A stretch of 64,000 nt of DNA, taken from assembly GCA_021018995.1 (NCBI GenBank), contig CM037587.1, positions 11,290,866-11,354,865 of the forward strand, given 5' to 3'. Below are positions 33,844-45,794 of the stretch, piece after piece. Numbering within the stretch: position 1 is the stretch's first letter; every line of letters starts with the position of its first letter. The notes under the pieces are model-generated. The model was not told the DNA's origin. It saw only the letters and a program-made list of their open reading frames with translations, and made no database searches. A program made the position numbers and the translations under genes. The DNA is from Chloranthus sessilifolius (taxonomy: Eukaryota; Streptophyta; Magnoliopsida; Chloranthales; Chloranthaceae).

Positions 33844-34486
33844 TGTCACGAGGTCACTCGTCCAACAGTGATAACCCGTGTGACACCTAAAGCCCAACGC
33901 ACTAGATCAACCTAACTTAACTCGTAGATAGGACAACCAAGGCAACACTACATCTTCTTTAGGTAACTGACGTAGATGGGAGCATGAACCATGAAGGAAA
34001 GGCTTCATTTTGGAGTTGACCCGCACCACGGGGATAGTCGGAACCACTCCAAACACGATGGCCGTAGGCAACACAAATATGCCCTAGAGCAACCAAGCAA
34101 CACCACAGGAATGTTAGGTTCGGATGCACGTCCCCAAGCCAACTAGGGCTAGGTGTACATGTTGTTATGGCGATACACTCAGGCTAGCAATATGTCCAGT
34201 AGTATGGTGCGTAGTTGTTGAGCTACAATCCCTATATAGAAGGGTAAAAACCCATATGGGAGAAAATAACGAGATGACCTCAAAGGTATTGGTTTGACAT
34301 ACTCCTCATCCCCCACCAATATGCCCACAACGCCTCACATCTTCCCACACGTCTCCATGTCGCGTGCCCTCATAGTCCATGATAAACACACTCAGATGCC
34401 CGCACGTGCCCACCATCCATGCACGCTGCGAAGCACAAGTGGCCATGCGGCTAGCCAAGATAGTCATGTCGTGTGCCAACGTCACA
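33844..34486 (-). repeat. 5' LTR of the gag-only element
   Basis: It begins next to the primer site (33829-33843) and ends gtcaca at 34486. It carries the same blocks as the left LTR. Confidence 0.78.
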
Positions 34487-34539
34487 CAATGTACTTAATA
34501 CCAACTTCATTTGCTACATTACCAAAACCCTAAAGGGTT

Positions 34540-36031
34540 TTAAAAGCTATGCAAATGATATCTCTCAGTTTTTTTATTCACAGAAGGAAAATTTGAAGAT
34601 GCTCACAGGCGTTCTAAAGAATTTCACATGGGTGATTATGTGATGGTCCGGATTAGGCCTAAGCTGTTCCCATCAGGATCCGCAAAGAAGCTCCAATCTC
34701 GAGGCACTGGGCCTTTCAGAATTTTGGCTAAGAGTGGTCTTAATGCATACGTGCTTGAGCTTCCTCCAGGTACGGGGGTTAGTTCAACGTTCAATGTGGA
34801 GGACTTGGTTCCTTACTTGGGTTTCACCCCACCTCCTGAAAACCTACTCTAGCCACCTCCTAATCCCAGCCCCAATCCAACCTTGCTACCTATACCTCTT
34901 CCTTCCCAAGCAGACAGAGAACAAATGAGATAGAGGATATAATCAATGATTATGCCGTCTCTACACATGACGGGGGATTATAGAAGTACTTGGCTAAATG
35001 GGTCGGCAAATCAGAGTCCAAAAATACTTGGGTCCACGAGAATGAAGTTCGCCGCTTGAACCCTGACCTGCTAGACATCTACCACGAGCGCGTTTCATCG
35101 ATGATGAAACTTTTTTGGTCAAGGGGAATTGACGAGGACGCCACATACATGGACATTGAATTCGGACCACATCGTTTCTATCGGCGTCGGAAGAAGCGTA
35201 AAGGAAGCCCGAGTACCGTAGCCTCAGAGGAGAAACGGTTACAAACCGTGAGGAGAACAATGCCGCAGCGAGCTCTCGCTTGAGCGATCACTTAAACTCG
35301 CTTGAGCGAGCTATGGCAACGGCTTCAGACGGGATTTTATGCGAAACTTTCCTTGTTGTGTTTTATTAGTATTAGAACTCTTTATTTCGAACTTAATTAT
35401 TGGTAGCCTATATATAAAGGCTTGTAAAGACTTTTAATTAGTTGATTGATTATTGAATGCTTTTATGCTTGAGTAATATTTGCCTGAGATGGGTTTGGTG
35501 TGAGACCAAGGGAGTGATTCCCATATATCTTCTGATTTATTTTCTTCAACTTGCATGATCTCTTATATTTGTTATCTTTCGATCTGTGTTTGCTTCTCTA
35601 AACCATAGTCTAATTGTTTCCTTGTGATCTCCAAAACCCCAAGCCCCTTTTGAAACCCTAAATCACACAAAGCCAATACCCGTTCCAAACCATAAACCGA
35701 TCTGAAAATCATAAGCCTGTTGCAAACCGCAAATCCCTTTCACAACCCAACTTGGAATCCGTGAATCTACATCGGACCGAAGACGAGTGTCTAAGCTTAA
35801 AAAAGAAAAAGCTAGAGTTCTATCTCTAAGCCGATCTTGCCTCGACTCGAAAAGTACTTGCGCATCGGACTGGACCCTACCTGGATCTCTTGTGATCTAC
35901 AAACCTGAATTCTCTGAACCCTAAGGCATTTAAGATAGTTTTGAGATTAAGCTTGATTTAATTTTATTTTATTTCGACAAAATCTGCATAAAAATCATAT
36001 TCCGCATTTTAGGGTTGTTATCCCGCGTCAC
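34540..36031 (+). mobile_element. Chromovirus 3' fragment: integrase C-terminus, chromodomain, LTR
   Basis: The remnant starts inside the integrase. A C-terminal domain with GDYVMVRIRPKLFPSGSAKK and GPFRILAKSGLNAYVLELP lies at ~34620-34855. A chromodomain-like YLAKWVGKSESKNTWVHEN segment lies at ~34985-35060. The LTR runs 35130-36031 (TGACG...CGTCA, 902 bp). The element is 5' truncated and broken. It is related to the family at 54972-59751. Ages cannot be estimated without a second LTR. Confidence 0.8.
35130..36031 (+). repeat. LTR of truncated chromovirus
   Basis: It is preceded by the purine-rich ggtcaagggga. Promoter-like tatatataaagg lies at ~35410. It ends gttgttatcccgcgtca, comparable to the cccgcatca end of the LTRs at 56067 and 59751. 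Confidence 0.7.
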
Positions 36032-36311
36032 TTTCTCCCTCCCTTCTCTCTAGATGACTGTGAATCCGTACCATGGTTTTAAATATCGATCATATCTAAT
36101 TAGTGTTTTGAAACCGAACCGGCAAGTCTACCGGTTCGATCGCGGTTCTACCAGTCATTGAACTGCGTTGATCACGGTTCTTAGACCGGCCAACGATCTG
36201 TGAATCGGAAACTGGACTGATTTAGGCACCGGTTCACGGTCCAATCGGTTCAACAAGTTCAACCACTAGTTCACTAAAAAAATATCTGAAATTTATTAAA
36301 AATATTAAAGA

Positions 36312-36313
<2 letters not shown>

Positions 36314-36355
<42 letters not shown>
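36314..36355. repeat. (AT)n microsatellite
   Basis: About 42 bases of AT inside the left part of the hAT-like MITE. Confidence 0.95.
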
Positions 36356-36359
<4 letters not shown>

Positions 36360-36685
36360 CATATATTGTAAATAAGTTACACAATATTATATAAGTATAT
36401 AATAAATTATAGTAATTATATAAATATAAAATGTATAATTAATATAAATATATACATTATTAGATTATATTAATTACTTAATACATATTATTAAGTAACA
36501 ATGATGGCATCTATTATAATAAAAAATTGCTAATCCGTTTTTATAATTTGAAAGATGTTCATTAAATTCCTCCCCCAAATAATTTGAAAATTTAAAATTT
36601 CTAAATTTTAATCGGTTTTCACGTTCTAGTGGTTGAACCAGTTCAACCCTTTGATATGGCAATGATTAGACAATCATTTCAAAGA

Positions 36686-36794
36686 GGGAAATTTGCACTT
36701 TCGGCCCTATATGTTTGCGTATTTGCAGAAACGGCCCTGTAGTTTCAATCCTTGCATAAATGGCCAGCTCCAAGCCTAGCTGCGTGCACGTCAG
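36686..36794 (+). repeat. MULE left terminal inverted repeat
   Basis: It begins GGGAAATTTGCACTTTCGGC, continues with TTGCAGAAACGGCCCTGTAG and ends CACGTCAG. It pairs with 46985-47102. Confidence 0.92.
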
Positions 36795-36939
36795 ATATCT
36801 ATATATATGCTTCTCTATGCAAGCATTGAATCTAGAATTTTTGTATCATTTTTTAATAATTTTTATCTCTCTTGGAAAGCGATTTCGAGATTTCACTAAA
36901 GGTCGTATAACATAGAGAATACAACAGGCTAGGTAAGAT

Positions 36940-37080
36940 ATCGAGTACAATATCTTTTAAGTTATTGTTTTCCCAATTTCTCAAAACATTATAGGTAGTC
37001 CAAGATATATAAGTTATCGGCTATATATCTTAGGATATCGGCCCGATATCTTAGGATATCGAGCGATATCCTATGATTGA
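36940..37080. repeat. CGAT/ATATCGG repeat array 1 (5' of MULE transposase)
   Basis: Repeats of TTAGGATATCG(G/A)... with palindromic cores such as ATATCGGCCCGATAT and ATATCGAGCGATAT, a more degenerate form of arrays 2-4. Confidence 0.7.
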
Positions 37081-37209
37081 CAAAAACGCTAAAGTTTTTA
37101 TTCCTTTAATTTTTTAATAATATTTTTAAACAATTGTAGCGCTAAGTCAAGTATAACTCTTTATAAACAACTAATTTTAATTTTAATTTTGTAAATATTG
37201 TAGGTTGAA

Positions 37210-39773
37210 ATGGATGTTCCCCTTCTTTGCCATTTTGATTTCAGACGTGAGAGATAATACTTACAACGGAGGACACGGAGGATTGTCACCGCTACGGAGA
37301 ATATATCATTTGATGAGTTTATAGAGAAAATGTACAAAGTCACACTAAGGAAGAACATTCTATTACACTTCATTTTCATTACGATAGGAATGAGCTTGTA
37401 TTTGCCGAATTGTCCGACTGATGATCTTACAAACTTATTTAGAGCATATCGATCGGTGATGGTGTTATAAATATTTATATCTAAAAATCATTAGTCATCA
37501 CGTAGTAGAAATTTTGCCGCCTTTAGAAACATTTCAACCGCTTAAGGAAACAAACGAAGATGATCATGGTGTGGGAAATGTAACATTTAATTGAAAATCA
37601 AGGAATACGGTATGAAGAGGAGAACATTATTGCACCGATAATAGCCGCGATGATAGAAATATAAATATAGGATTTCGCCCTACAAGAAACTTCGCATAGC
37701 AACCCTATTCGGACATTCCGATGAGTGAAGGCGATGAAGATCAAGGATATTCTCATCAAATGAATCGATGCATGATACATCCTACCAACTTCGATTCGGT
37801 AAATCTGGGAAACGCTTTTAGTCGGCCTTAGTCCATATCAATGGCCTTCCTGAACAAATAGCTTGAGCCAACGATAATCGAGCCTTCAATGTACGACCTC
37901 TACATCAAACATTCCCGCATCGGCTAACATCAATCCAAACAACTGCACATCAACCAAGCGTACATCGATGGGCTCAATCCCAATCACGTAATAACCATCC
38001 AGTAGATGACGGTGATAGTGATCCTGAAAATAATGAAGCCCCGCCGTCTCCCACTTCGCGTGTTTATACTAATAGGAGAATTGATCAACCTCTGGTGGAC
38101 GAAGACTATCAGCTTAATGACTCGGAAGGGGAGGGGAGTATATGGATTCAGACGATGAGGAACTGTATGAAGGGGGAACGATTACCATTGGTCAGGCATT
38201 TAGAAATAAGAAATCATTTCAAAAAGTTCTTAAAGAATTTGCGATGACAAATAATTTTCAGATTAAACCAATAAAACCATCCTCTTGAGTAATAGAGGTG
38301 TGTTGAAGTAGGATGTGCTTGGCGAATACATGCATCGAAATTAGTAGGCGTGACACGCTTGTCGTGAAAACTTTCCACCCGGAACACACGTGTGGAATGC
38401 CAGCTTTTGGAAGCGGACATCGCCAATGTACGACATCGTGGATAGCTTCATTCGTTAGAGATAAACTATTAAAGGGTTTTGGCGAGACTCTTGCTTCAAT
38501 AATTTTTTATATTGAAAAAAAATACGATATAACAGTAGGTTACTGGAAAGCATGGAGAGGAAAAGAAATGACGTTGAATGACATCCGAGGTAGCTGGAAG
38601 GAGCAATTTAAGATGTTACCGTCATATGTTGCGTATCAACAATGGGTCAATCCGCATATTGCATCAATTGTGTCTCGAGCCTGATAATGCATTTCAGAGA
38701 TTCTTCGTGGCATTCGGACTTTGCATTCGAAGCTTTCGTAATACTTTACGAAGAATAATTACAGAGATAGAACGACGTGCGTGATTTATATAAGGGAGTG
38801 TTGTTAATAGCTACGGGATAGACGAGAATAGACATTTATTTCCTATAGCGTTGGCGTTGTCCGAAAGAAAATGAAGACCATTGGACATGGTTTCTTGATC
38901 TATTAGGGAGACGGTAATCGGTGAATTTGAAGAACAGCTTTGTTTTGATATCGCATGTATGTAAAGGTTTGATGGAAGCGGGAAAAGTTTTTCCTAATGC
39001 CTTTCATACCATCGATGCACACCGGCTCTAAATCTGTTTGATAAATATAAGGATACAATCTCTAGACCGCTTTTCTGGGTTGCTGCCCGTGCATTTCAGA
39101 AGCAAAATTTAAAAGAATTATGCGAAAAATAGAAGACGACGCCCCGCCGGAATGTACAAAATGGATTAAAGAAATTGGTGATCATTTCTGGGCACGCACT
39201 TATTTTCAAGGGAGGCGTTATGATATGTTGACAACTAATATAGCTGAAAGCATAAATAGTGTGTTGAAAATTGTCAGGGAGGAACCGATTGTGAGCATGT
39301 TAGAAACTATTCGCACAAAAGTAGTCGAATTTTATCTTCGTCGTCAGGAGGAAGGAAATAAAATGACACATGTGTTAACACCGATGGCAGAAAAATACAT
39401 AAAAAGAAATTCAGGATGGGCCCGTCGAAAAAACGTCATACCATATGGTCGTGATATATTTCAAGTTAAACGTGGTGATTACACTCACAGTGTCGATCTA
39501 GAATCGCGAACATGTACATGTAGATGTTGGACTATTCTTGGCTTACCATGTTCACATGCGATCGCCGCATTATCGCGCCGAAACAGAGAAAGAGAGATCC
39601 CCCAATTTTGTGAACACTGGTTTACCAGTGACTTATTTAGGGAAACTTATAAAAAGCACTTTGTCCCGACCGTTGACAAGCGCCAATGGACTTCGCAAAT
39701 AAAAGACATTCAAGTTTTGCCTCCCCACAAAATACGCTGCTTGGCCGTCCAAGAAGAGGATAACAAGATCTAA
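37210..39773 (+). pseudogene. MudrA-type MULE transposase, degraded
   Basis: It would cut and join MULE ends in the nucleus. From 37210 MDVPLLCHFDFR opens a PB1-like N-terminal region with an early frame break. The MuDR DNA-binding domain follows at ~38170-38390 (TIGQAFRNKKSFQKVLKEFA, then a C/W..H...C finger ending HPEHTCGMPAF). The DDE core follows at ~38590-39110 (FQRFFVAFGLCIRSFRNTL, GIDENRHLFPIALAL), where the expected DGTH block reads as IITEIERRA after a shift. The C-terminal part is a clean 217-codon frame (39120-39773) with FQGRRYDMLTTNIAESINSV and a SWIM finger CTCRCWTILGLPCSHAIAAL. Stops occur at ~38288, ~38682 and in the core, so it is a pseudogene. Confidence 0.88.
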
Positions 39774-40194
39774 AGGGAAGTTCACCACTACAATGTAAAA
39801 ATTGTAATAAGTACGGTCATAATCGTCAGTAAATTTGTTAATATTTGAAATTAACTTATATTACATCAAAGGTTGAGATTGAAAACAGATTTAGATTAGA
39901 TTAGACCTAGTGGCAATCGAGCTTCCAAATGATCTCATTATAGAAGAGTATTTTTTTTTTTTCTCTTTTTCTTTCCTTTAATATAAACAGATTAGACCTC
40001 AATAAAAGAGAGATCAACATCTACCAATTAATTAATATATTTTTTTTGACTAATAATTTAATTTTGGAATTGTGATTAAAATATATTGTTGTGCTTCTTA
40101 ATAATTCATTCATTCATTCAAACAGGATTTGAAGTTGCCAAATTCGCCCCTAATCTACTAGTGATTGGCATAAAGCCAGACCAAAGATATCAGC

Positions 40195-40445
40195 TCACAA
40201 TTCGAAAGGATATTGTCCGATAATCTCAAAATATCTGACGATGATTTAAGATATCTACCGATGACTTAAAATATCGGTCGATAATTTAAATCATCGGCCG
40301 ATGATTTAAGCTATCATCCGACATTACTTAAAATATCGCTCGATTACTTAAGATATCGGCGATGATTTAAATTATCTACCGATGATTTAAGATATCGTCC
40401 GATAACTTAAAATATCGGCCGATGATTTAAGTCATTGGCCTATTG
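40195..40445. repeat. CGAT repeat array 2 (between the convergent MULE genes)
   Basis: About a dozen ~20-bp units of the form ATATCGGCCGATGATTTAAG, each a TATCG-N-CGATA palindrome joined by ATTTAAA linkers. Confidence 0.88.
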
Positions 40446-42159
40446 GAATTGCTTCAAGAGAGGAATGCTCCATTGATAAATCAGGCAAGGTGATACAAAT
40501 AAGATAAATTGATAACAACGAAAATGAAAATTATACAAGTTAATAAAAATTAATAAAATTAATTATTTACAATTTTATCAAAAAATATCTTTACAAAAGT
40601 CTAAATTTTTTTACAGATATTAACTCTTCTTCCCAAACTGTTGGGAGAAGTATTCTATATACTTCAAAACGTATACACCGCAATCCCAACCGTTTTGTTG
40701 GATCGGGAGAACGACACTGTTGAACGCCGATACCTTCCAATCGTTGATCGAAGTCGACTTCAAACCGATAGCGTAAAGAAGGCGCGGAAGGTGATTCAAT
40801 AGACATTCTTTATGCGCTTCAAACCTTTTTGAGCACTCTCGGTCTGCTGGATCTATTAACTTGATTTCTCGATCAACTAATGAAATTATAGCCAACGCCC
40901 AATGGCTATGTTTTTGGCTATGCATCGGAAGATAAATCTACACATAAACGGAACCGAAATTTTAAATAATAAATTTTATTTAAAAGCCGTTAACGTTAAA
41001 TAAAGCGAAGTTTAGTATTCAAAAACATACCGCTCTACCGATCGCGTGAATTCCGCGGATATTATTTGTCAATAGTGGTTCCATCGGCTTTGAATTGTTA
41101 CGAACATTCCATTCGTCACAATAGGCCTGCCACCTATCGAGGTCGCTGAGCGCAGCTATACCTTCATTATTGATATATTTTTCAAATTTTTTCTCGTCTG
41201 CCATAAACAAGGTCTGAAACAGGATAATGTAGTAAGTAAATAAATTAGAAGAAATTAATCAAGAGTCGTGATTGAAAAGATAAATAAAAGAAACAAACGA
41301 GCTTCCAATAAATATTTAAAACCTTACTAGGGCAGACGCAGAAGCGAACCAGCTTTTTTCGGCATTGGCCGTAAACATTGAATCGTTTATAACTTCAAGG
41401 ACTCTCGAGTATGCGTCGATGACTTCATTGTTGAGCCACGAGCGTCCTTTGAGAACCTTCAAAAGAGCAACTGTGATCTCAACACCCCTGATAGTATTGA
41501 CGATCACATTGTCCTCGTTCTCCGGCCGATTCCAAAAACTAAGCATATACTTTTGCTCCATTGATTTTGCCCCATCCTCCTCCTCCTCTACAACAAATCT
41601 TGGTTTTTTTATTAATACATTAGTGGTCAGAGACTTTCTCTTCTTACGAGCACGCAAGTCATAACCTTCGGCTTTATTTTTTGTAGATGATAGTTTCACT
41701 ATAATTGTTTTTAGTGATGCCGGCTGTGACTCACGGGAAGGCTGCGTAAGAGGAGCACCATCATCACCCACATCAACCAAGGGTTGTTTAGTAGGCTGAG
41801 GAGCAGTAGGTTTTGGGGCAACGGGTTTAATGGCAGTAGATTTATTTGTAAGTTGAGGAGCGGCAGGTTTTGGGGCAGTTGATTGTTGTCTAGGTGGATG
41901 AGCAGAGGGTTTTGGGGCACTTGACTGATGGCTTGGTTGAGGAGCAGTTGGTTTTGGGGCACTGGACTGATGGCTTTGTTGAGGAGCAGTGGGTTTTGGG
42001 GCAGTAGACTGATGGCTTTGTTGATGAGTGGTGGGTTGAGGGACAGTTGATTGAGGGTAAGTGGGTGAAGGAACGAAGGTGTCAAAGAGCACAGAGGTTA
42101 AAATATTATCCTGCATAATTGTAAAAAAATATATATTACAAAAAATAAAAAATAAAATC

Positions 42160-42455
42160 GCATTATCGAATCGATAATTTAACTACTTTACGATAATTTA
42201 AATAGTCGATCGATAATGTACATTATCGGTCGATAATTTAAGTTATCGTCCGACGATGTACATTATCGACCGATAATTTAAATAGTCGGTCGATAATGTA
42301 AATTATCGATCGATAATTTAAATTATCGACCGATAATGTAACTTATCGGTCGATAATTTAAATTATCGTCCGGTAATGTACATTATCGATCGACTATTTA
42401 AATTATCGGTCGATAATATACATCGTCGGACGATAAGTTCCATCTTCGGACGACA
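42160..42455. repeat. CGAT repeat array 3 (intron of the ULP1-like gene)
   Basis: About fifteen units of (C/G)GATAATTTAAATTATCG and CGATAATGTACATTATCG, giving stacked inverted repeats. It lies between the coiled-coil and proline-rich exons. Confidence 0.9.
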
Positions 42456-43073
42456 AGCTAATTTTGCATTAATTTGTAAAGAATTGATTTTGTTCTAAAT
42501 TTGAAAAGTCTTGGTTTGATACCTTTCTTAAATGAGAGATGACCGCATCAAGATCCTTCCGTATTGCTTTATTTTCTTCTTGTAAGGCCTTCTTATCTCT
42601 CCTTAGTTGTTCAATGGTGAGTGCTTGCCCTTTAAGCAGCATAAATGCATGCCGGAATTCTTTTTTCATTTCTTTTATACCATGCGAGCGCCTTGCATTC
42701 TTTTCTTAGTCTACATTTTTGGTTAGGTGCTTGCCTAACTGGTCGCTTCTCTTGTTGGCTCGGGCCCAATTTCCGGCTTGTCTTTGGTTGACGCATAAAC
42801 ACTTCAAAATCATCGTTATCGTCGCTATAATCTTCGTCATCCTCATTGTCGTCATCTCGGCTAATCGGCTCTTCGGCTCTTTCTTCCGGACGAGTTGGAT
42901 GACTTGGGATATCATCATATTCATCTATATTTTCTTCAGAGTAAGGCTCTTCTCTTTCTTCGGTCTCTTCCTTCTTATTTTCCATTTCTCTTCGAATCAA
43001 AAAGTATCGAACCCATTTATACTGTAATTCGTGCTTCTCAACTTCAAGCTCTAAAATCATTTTAGACTTAAGA

Positions 43074-45794
43074 TGTAACAACCCGAAAAATCACACTAAA
43101 CTATGACCTCGGGATCCGTGCCCGATCGGTCATAGGTTTGACCAAATGGAAGTTCAACAGTTAGTATGTAGTGTGATGAACGGATAAGATGTGATAAATA
43201 GAATGCCTATGTGGTGTGTGTTGTGAAAGTATAGTCCCATACACCTACCGCGGTGTATGTGCTCAACACACAAGTGAGGAAGAGGATAAAAGGAGTTAAT
43301 AACCCTAAAATCAAGAGTTTTGAGTTGTTGAGAGAGGAGTAAAGAAGAGAGAGAGAGGAGTAAAGAGGGTGATCAAGCAAGAGTTATTGTGAGTGATTGG
43401 GAAGAAGGATTCAAGCATTAAAGAGGCTGATTCAGTTAGAAACCAAAGCTGGAACCCTAGCCTTCCAACCCTAGATTTGAAATCAACTTGAGATCTATTC
43501 AAGGTAAAATTTTTGTAAATAAGATGCATAGATTATAGGGGTTAAGTTACAGTTAAATGTGGGTTAAATCATAGGATAATGGCTTAGAAAAATAGAGGAA
43601 AAAGGTATGGAAAAAGATTGGGAAGAACAGCTCGAAAGGGGCTGAATCTGACAATTTCGATTAATCGAAATTGGGTTTCGATTAATCGAAATTGGCCGTG
43701 AAGTTGAAGAGTCGAGATTCGATTTCATTAATCGAATCGATTTCGATTAATCGATTTTGATTTCGATTAATCGATTTGGGGATCGATTAATCGATCGAGA
43801 ACCTCCAAAGTGGACCCTGTGGGTTGGAGGAAATGACTTAAGGAAAAATCGACTAATCGAAATGGGATTTCGATTAATCGATTTTGGTTTCGATTAATCG
43901 ATTTGGAATCGATTAATCAACTTGTGAAACTCGATTATTCGAACTGTGGGTCTACTTTGCGAAAAGAAGGATTTCGATTAATCGAATGAAAACTCGACTG
44001 TTCGAACAAGTAAATTTGCTTTGCGAAAAGAAGGATTTCGATTAATCGAAATTGGATTCGATTAATCGAATGAAAACTCGACTGTTCGAACAGTAATTTT
44101 GCTTTGCGAAAAGAGGAATTTCGATTAATCGAAATTGGATTCGATTAATCGAATGAAAACTCGACTGTTCGAACTGAGAATGGACTTTGCGAAAAGGAGA
44201 ATTTCGATTAATCGAAATTGCTTCGATTAATCGATATTGACCTTCGATTAATCGATTTTGGAAATCGATTAATCGAATCAGATTCGATTAATCGATTTTG
44301 GAATTCGATTAATCGACTGTAGTAAACTATGTTGACTTTTGGTTTGACTTTAAGATTCTTGGGGGATCTTATGCCTTCTTTATTGCATCCTTTGCGATGT
44401 GTTTTACCTGTTATGTGGTACCATAGGTGGTACGTGTGGACTAGTGCACAAGGAGTCACGTGGGACCTTGATGCATTGATCAAGTGAAGACTTGAGGTAG
44501 GGAACACCTTGAACATGTACCTTATTTTACAAGAGCATGTATGTAGTGATATAAATTTTCATTCAAATATTTTTACTGCTTAAAGAATTGTGAAAAGTGT
44601 GTGTGTGTGATATTCATAAGAGTAAACTAATGAGCCATCCCCAGGGGATGAAGAAGTAAAGAGATAAGAGCATCAGGTGTGATGCAAGTAAATGGATACA
44701 TCCCAGGGATGTATCCAAGGATTGAATCATGTTTGATAGGGCCTAACTGATATAAGATAGCACACTTACACGGTGAATAACTATATGTAAGGCACCGATA
44801 TTTTTGTTATTTGAGGTTTGATAGGTTACCCCACCGACGTGGCGGGATATCCACGACTGACACGGCAGGATATCCGTGACCGATACGGCGGCGAAACCGT
44901 AGGCCAGTGCGGAGGCTTATCCGTACATAGTAAGCACACCCCAGGGGTGTTGATTGAGACAAGTGAAACCCCGCCACCAATCCCCAGGGGAAAGGGGCTT
45001 GGGTACTATATGGTATTCCCAGGGAATACATTGAAACTGTCTATATAGATGACGATGAAGGGTATCTCATCGGGGCTCGATGCTATATTGCTCGGGGATT
45101 ACTTAAGTTGAAAGTTTAAGTTTTGCTTTAGGCCTTTTCAGCATTATTCATGAGCAAATGAAAATATAAGTAATCAACAGTAAAACGAAATGCTTTTTAA
45201 CTGTTTCATCAACAACTGCATAGATACATCATGCATGACATATCATAGAATATATGTGAGTTATAATTTATATGTTCAGCAGTGTTTGTTCCCTATTGAG
45301 CTAGGATGTAGCTCACCCTATAGACTATACGTCGCAGGTCCATCACTAGCAGCAGCCGAGGCTTCAGGAGACGCTGATCCCGGCGAGTCGGACCTTGCGG
45401 CCGGCGAAGAGTTGGAGCCACCTCCAAAGGACTTCTTCTAGAGGACTCCGTTGTGCCACTTTGAGAGATCTTGGAGAGATTTTGTACGGCTTGGTATGTC
45501 AAGCCTTGATCTTGTTTAAAACCATGTATATAGGGTTTTGGATTATTCTTTTGGGGCGAACCATCCGTGATGATTGCTATCATCGATGGTTCGGATTGGT
45601 TCTCCATACATGCAGAGGCATGAGGGTAGAACTGTCTTTTGGGAAGTTAATCAATATAGATTTAAATTCCGCAAATGTCTTTCATTATACTTTTGATGCT
45701 TGATATACCAGTGTTCCGTGCTTAGCTAAGGGCACGGTCAAGATGATCGTGCTGATGGCACGGGTTTCGGGGTGCCGAAATCCGGGCTGTCACA
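43074..45794. mobile_element. Solo LTR, 2.7 kb, inside the MULE's ULP1 gene
   Basis: It begins TGTAACAACCCGAAA and ends TCCGGGCTGTCACA. A perfect 5-base duplication, taaga, lies at 43069-43073 and 45795-45799. With the insert and one taaga left out, the host MULE frame on minus continues across the junction. No internal retroelement coding was seen, so this is a solo LTR left by recombination. It contains a dense CGATTAATCG array. Orientation is not certain. Confidence 0.88.
43650..44325. repeat. CGATTAATCG palindrome array within the solo LTR
   Basis: About 18 perfect CGATTAATCG cores plus variants sit in ~675 bases, usually extended to TTTCGATTAATCGAAATT. From ~43930 they fall into a ~75-bp higher-order unit that also carries AAAACTCGACTGTTCGAAC and CTTTGCGAAAAGA. 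Confidence 0.92.

Larger units (their letters stand above)
31726..34486 (-). mobile_element. Short Ty3-type LTR element with gag only (TR-GAG-like fossil)
   Basis: On the minus strand, in order: 5' LTR 33844-34486 (TGT...ACA ends); a primer site complementary to initiator tRNA-Met reading TTGGTATCAAAGC (33829-33843); gag (about 33034-33837) with Retrotrans_gag features (FKGSREGKELENFIWDMEEY, TLRYLVGDAKLWW); a CCHC knuckle CFICGEPHLVREC near 32850; a purine tract at 32314-32326; and a 3' LTR (~31726-32313). No protease, RT or integrase was recognised in the ~1.5-kb interior. LTRs are roughly 80-85% alike by eye, so it is old and broken. The layout resembles non-autonomous TR-GAG elements. Confidence 0.78.

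Noticed and set aside
42160-42455. CGAT array as a CRISPR or bacterial operator cluster
   Set aside because: Same eukaryotic MULE context; units degrade gradually and the linkers repeat.
43650-44325. Regular short repeats suggesting a CRISPR array
   Set aside because: The units are palindromes with irregular spacing and repeated spacers, inside a plant LTR; no cas genes and a eukaryotic context.
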